Below, piece after piece: positions 13,113-15,609 of a stretch of 15,609 nucleotides of DNA. The first letter of the stretch is position 1; each line of letters begins with the position of its first letter. The stretch is from Ruminococcus sp. (GTDB lineage: Bacteria; Bacillota; Clostridia; Oscillospirales; Ruminococcaceae), in contig DNLQ01000037.1 in NCBI GenBank assembly GCA_003488415.1, positions 1 to 15,609 of the forward strand, given 5' to 3'. Under the pieces are notes generated by a model. It did no database searches and was not told the origin of the DNA. It worked only from the letters and a program-made list of their open reading frames with translations. A program made the translations under genes and the position numbers.

Positions 13113-14348
13113 ATGGCAAAGGATATGAATTTCTTCGACGCCCTCAAGGCGCTGGGAGACGAGAACGACGTAGACACTTCGCTTCTGATCGAGAAGGTAA
13201 AATCCGCTATGCTCAAAGCTGCAAGACGTGCCTATCCCCACAGTGAGGACAGGATCCGTGTTGAGATCGATCCGGCAACAAAGAAGTTCGCTATGTACAT
13301 CGTTCAGGACATCATCGACGACGAGCCTATCGACGAGAACGAGATCAACATCGACACAGCAAGGACTATTGATCCCAATGCTCTGGTGGGCGGTACTATG
13401 CTCAAGGAGCTTGACATCTCCAAGCTGGGAAGAATGGCTGCTCTCTCTGCAAAGCAGTCCATCAAGGGCGACCTGAGAGAGATCAACCGTGAGCAGATGC
13501 TCAGCAAGTTCGAGTCCAAGGAGCATGACTGCATTACAGTTACAGTATCTCAGATAGATCCCGGCAGAGCTGCTACCGTTGAGTATGACGGCACAGAGCT
13601 GTACCTGTTCCGCAACGAGCAGATAGCAGGTGAGGAGCTGGAGGTAGGCAAGCAGATAAAGGTGTACATCACCGGCATCGTCGGCAAGACAAAAAAGCCT
13701 ATCGTTAAGATCTCACGTACACATAAGGATCTGGTAAAGAGACTGTTTGAGCTTGAAGTGCCTGAGATATACGACGGCATCGTGGAGATCAAGGCTATCT
13801 CCCGTGAAGCCGGCTCACGTACAAAAATGGCAGTATGGTCAAAGGATCCCGCTGTTGATCCCGTAGGTGCCTGCATCGGCCCGAGAAGAGCCCGTATCAG
13901 TGCCGTGGTCGGAGAACTCAGCGGAGAGAAGATAGATATCATCCCCTGGAGCGAAGTTCCTGAGGAATTCATCGCAAGAGCCCTCGCTCCGGCTGAGGTG
14001 CTCAAGACAGTCATCACCTCCATGGAGGAAAAGAGCTGCACAGTCATCGTTCCCAATAATCAGCTCTCACTTGCCATCGGCAACAAGGGACAGAACGCAA
14101 AGCTGGCTGCAAAGCTCACAGGATTCAAGATTGACATAAAGCCCCAGATCGACAGCGTTACCGGAGAGGAGGCTCCCGAACTCAGCCCGGATTTCGTAGC
14201 TCCTGTATTTGAGACTCCCGAGCCTGAGCAGGATGCGGCTGAGGAAACAGAAGAGACAGCTACTGCTGAGGATGCAGAGACAGCAACTGCCGGGGATGCA
14301 GAGACAGCTCCTGCTGAGGATGAAGCTCCCGAAACAGAGGGCGAGTAA
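13113..14348 (+). CDS. nusA: Transcription termination/antitermination factor NusA
   Basis: NusA binds RNA polymerase and nascent RNA and modulates pausing, termination and antitermination. The 411-residue protein has the N-terminal polymerase-binding domain (about 1-130, MNFFDALKALGDE near the start), an S1 domain (about 138-202), KH1 (about 228-280, VGACIGPRRARI at 251-262) and KH2 (about 300-345, AIGNKGQNAKLAAKLTG at 321-337). It lacks the two acidic-repeat domains of the enterobacterial protein, as is usual in Gram-positives. It ends in an acidic tail (about 351-411) with two near-identical units of the type ATAEDAET. GGAGGA lies 9 nt upstream and the rimP gap is 27 nt. Confidence 0.97.
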   Translation: MAKDMNFFDALKALGDENDVDTSLLIEKVKSAMLKAARRAYPHSEDRIRVEIDPATKKFAMYIVQDIIDDEPIDENEINIDTARTIDPNALVGGTMLKELDISKLGRMAALSAKQSIKGDLREINREQMLSKFESKEHDCITVTVSQIDPGRAATVEYDGTELYLFRNEQIAGEELEVGKQIKVYITGIVGKTKKPIVKISRTHKDLVKRLFELEVPEIYDGIVEIKAISREAGSRTKMAVWSKDPAVDPVGACIGPRRARISAVVGELSGEKIDIIPWSEVPEEFIARALAPAEVLKTVITSMEEKSCTVIVPNNQLSLAIGNKGQNAKLAAKLTGFKIDIKPQIDSVTGEEAPELSPDFVAPVFETPEPEQDAAEETEETATAEDAETATAGDAETAPAEDEAPETEGE

Positions 14349-14349
14349 G

Positions 14350-14625
14350 ATGAAGCCGAAGAAGATCCCCATGAGACAGTGCCTGGGCTGCAATGAAATG
14401 AAGCCCAAGAAGGAGCTTATCCGTGTGGTAAAGTCTCCCGAGGGCGAGATCAGCCTTGACCTCACCGGAAAGAAAAACGGCAGAGGTGCATATATATGCC
14501 GCAGTACAGAGTGCTACGACAAGGCACGCAAGTCAAGGAGACTGGAAAAAGCATTCTCATGCAGGATAGACGAAAGCGTTTACGAGGTGATGGCAGATGA
14601 ACTCAGAAGCGCAGAAGAAGCGTAA
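14350..14625 (+). CDS. rnpM: RNase P modulator RnpM (YlxR family)
   Basis: This 91-residue protein belongs to the YlxR family (DUF448). In Bacillus subtilis the member was shown to bind and modulate RNase P. The sequence has the characteristic start KPKKIPMRQCLGCNEMKPK, the ELIRVV strand, GRGAYIC (44-50) and the basic patch KARKSRRLEKAFS (58-70). The Cys pair C11/C14 and C50/C55 could form a metal site. The start at 14350 is one base after the nusA stop (TAAGATG), which indicates coupling; a longer frame back to 14209 only runs inside nusA in another frame and was not used. Confidence 0.93.
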   Translation: MKPKKIPMRQCLGCNEMKPKKELIRVVKSPEGEISLDLTGKKNGRGAYICRSTECYDKARKSRRLEKAFSCRIDESVYEVMADELRSAEEA

Positions 14626-14914
14626 GACCGCCGATCTCCTGACCATTTGCATAAAGTCACGCAGAGCTGTCAAGGGCTTTGACAGTACCTGTGAAGAAGT
14701 CAGAGCCGGCAGGGCGTACTGTGTACTCACAGCGTCCGATGCCTCAGACAAGACGGTCAAGGAGACAGAGTTCCTGTGCGGCAAAGCCGGTATACCGGTG
14801 CTGCGGACGGAGCTTACCAAGGCGGAGCTGGGAGCGCTGTGCGGCAAAGAGACAGCAGTCATAGCAGTCTGCGACAAAGGCTTTGCCGGAGGGTTCGCAA
14901 AGATCATTACCTGA
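14597..14914 (+). CDS. ylxQ: L7Ae/L30e-family ribosomal protein-like (YlxQ)
   Basis: This 105-residue protein is of the L7Ae/L30e/S12e/Gadd45 RNA-binding fold, in the position of YlxQ in the nusA-infB operon. The features are LLTICIKSRRAVKGFDSTCEEVRAGRA (14-40; the central KSRRAVKGFD is the family G-loop, usually with more Gly), AYCVLTASDASDKTV (40-54), the IPVLRTELTKAELGALCGK segment (66-84) and the VIAVCDKGFAGGF end. Members bind kink-turn RNA; the exact role in bacteria is not settled. It overlaps the rnpM end by 29 nt and uses GAGGTG inside that gene as ribosome site. Confidence 0.9.
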   Translation: MNSEAQKKRKTADLLTICIKSRRAVKGFDSTCEEVRAGRAYCVLTASDASDKTVKETEFLCGKAGIPVLRTELTKAELGALCGKETAVIAVCDKGFAGGFAKIIT

Positions 14915-15016
14915 AATATCACGGTACGCCGTGTTCACATACAGCAAGATCAACTAAGCCGGCTTTCCCGATAGGAGGGAAGTCAGTACATTCTGAAACG
15001 GAGGTATCATACGCCT

Positions 15017-15609
15017 ATGACCAAAAAGATAAAATTAAGCGATGCTGCGAAGGATCTTAACATCTCTCCGCAGGATATCATTGATTACTTCGCCGGAAAG
15101 GGCGACAATAAAAAGAAGGCTGCTTCAGGTCTTTCCGAGGACGAGATGGATCTGGTGCTGGAGCATTTCACAAAGCTCCACGAGGTAAGCTCCTTTGAAG
15201 ACTATTTCGCCTCCAGGAACGAGCCTGCACCGGAGAGAAAGAAGTCTCCGGAGAAGAAGAGCACCGAGAAGAAGCAGGATGCTCCGAAGAAGGAGAACCG
15301 TCCGGCACAGAAGAAGCAGGAGAACAAGCCTGCTGCCGATGCAGGAAAGAAGAAGACAGAGGCTGCAAAGGAGACTCCCAAGGCTAAGCCTGTAAAGAAT
15401 GCTCCCAAGGCTGAGTCTGTGAAGGAGACTCCAAAGACTGAGCCTGTAAAGAATGCTCCCAAGTCTGAGCCTGTGAAGGAAGCTCCCAAGGCAGAGCTTG
15501 TGAAGGAGGCTCCCAGGGCTGAACCTGTAAAGGAAGCTCCCAAGACTGAGCCTGTAAAGGAAACTCCCAAGGCAGAGCCTGTGAAGGAGGCTCCCAAGGC
15601 AGAGCCTGT
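15017..15609 (+). CDS. infB: Translation initiation factor IF2, N-terminal part (cut by window edge)
   Basis: Only the first 197 residues are present. The first 65 match the IF2 N-terminal domain (MTKKIKLSDAAKDLNISPQ, then DIIDYFAGKGDNKKKA and LSEDEMDLVLEHFTKLHEV). From about residue 70 the chain is a long Lys/Glu/Pro/Ala-rich, disordered segment that ends in 9-residue repeats (from 123). The GTPase core lies beyond the window. The ATG at 15017 has GGAGG 12 nt upstream, a rather long spacing. In the 102-bp gap to ylxQ there is a small CACGG/CCGTG stem (14920-14933) without a T-run, so the transcript probably continues. The order after nusA-rnpM-ylxQ confirms the call. Confidence 0.95.
   Translation, partial: MTKKIKLSDAAKDLNISPQDIIDYFAGKGDNKKKAASGLSEDEMDLVLEHFTKLHEVSSFEDYFASRNEPAPERKKSPEKKSTEKKQDAPKKENRPAQKKQENKPAADAGKKKTEAAKETPKAKPVKNAPKAESVKETPKTEPVKNAPKSEPVKEAPKAELVKEAPRAEPVKEAPKTEPVKETPKAEPVKEAPKAEP
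15383..15609 (+). repeat. 27-bp tandem repeats encoding 9-residue units in infB
   Basis: From 15383 to the window end there are about 8.4 copies of a 27-bp unit encoding variants of AEPVKEAPK, in frame with infB. The units differ at a few positions (A/T/S before E, N/E after K, A/T before P, one L for P). The array continues past the right edge, so the total number is unknown. Confidence 0.9.

Noticed and set aside
15202..15597. Minus-strand open frame with repeated GASFTGSAL-type units
   Set aside because: It is the antisense reading of the infB 27-bp repeats; no ribosome site or promoter.

Overview
The window looks like part of the chromosome of a fibre-degrading Ruminococcus-type Firmicute (Clostridia). 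Evidence for this is a secreted 966-residue protein ending in a type I dockerin, Shine-Dalgarno sites of GGAGG type before most genes, sigma-A-like promoters with 17-nt spacers, and the Gram-positive gene order rimP-nusA-rnpM-ylxQ-infB. No tRNA, rRNA, CRISPR array, transposase or phage gene was seen. The taxonomic call is inference from gene content; no database was searched.

Layout. Positions 1-6957 are all on the minus strand: a branched-chain aminotransferase (cut by the window's left edge) preceded by a 42-residue membrane peptide; an ECF-type sigma factor followed 3 nt later by a single-pass membrane protein that is probably its anti-sigma factor; a CorA-family metal transporter behind a ~200-nt leader that folds heavily and carries a 27-codon upstream ORF; a two-gene unit of a DUF2461 protein and a CPBP membrane protease; and a LysR-type regulator. 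Divergent from the regulator, on the plus strand, is the large CotH-kinase/dockerin gene (7241-10141), closed by a strong UUCG-loop terminator. Next, on the minus strand, is the operon rsmD-coaD-coiled-coil protein (12063 down to 10401). From 12609 the plus strand carries the translation/transcription operon rimP-nusA-rnpM-ylxQ-infB, with infB cut by the right edge.

How the parts fit. The right half is housekeeping: ribosome maturation (RimP, RsmD), transcription elongation and termination (NusA), RNase P modulation (RnpM), an L7Ae-like RNA-binding protein, initiation factor IF2 and coenzyme A synthesis (CoaD). The left half is mainly envelope and nutrient functions: BCAA metabolism, metal uptake, an extracytoplasmic sigma/anti-sigma pair and a membrane protease. 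The centre is accessory: a secreted, probably cellulosome-attached CotH-like kinase next to a LysR regulator, sharing a 283-bp divergent promoter region with a palindrome over the -35 box of the dockerin gene.

The least explained parts are RNA-level: (1) the corA leader, with a small ORF, a 10-bp hairpin, a possible pseudoknot and two mutually exclusive long-range pairings; (2) a GC-rich nested-stem region at 12271-12402 between two AT-rich promoter regions; (3) a 70-nt imperfect hairpin in the 3' end of the coaD operon; and (4) a series of three hairpins in the rimP leader. All pairings were found by eye; no folding or covariance computation was possible.
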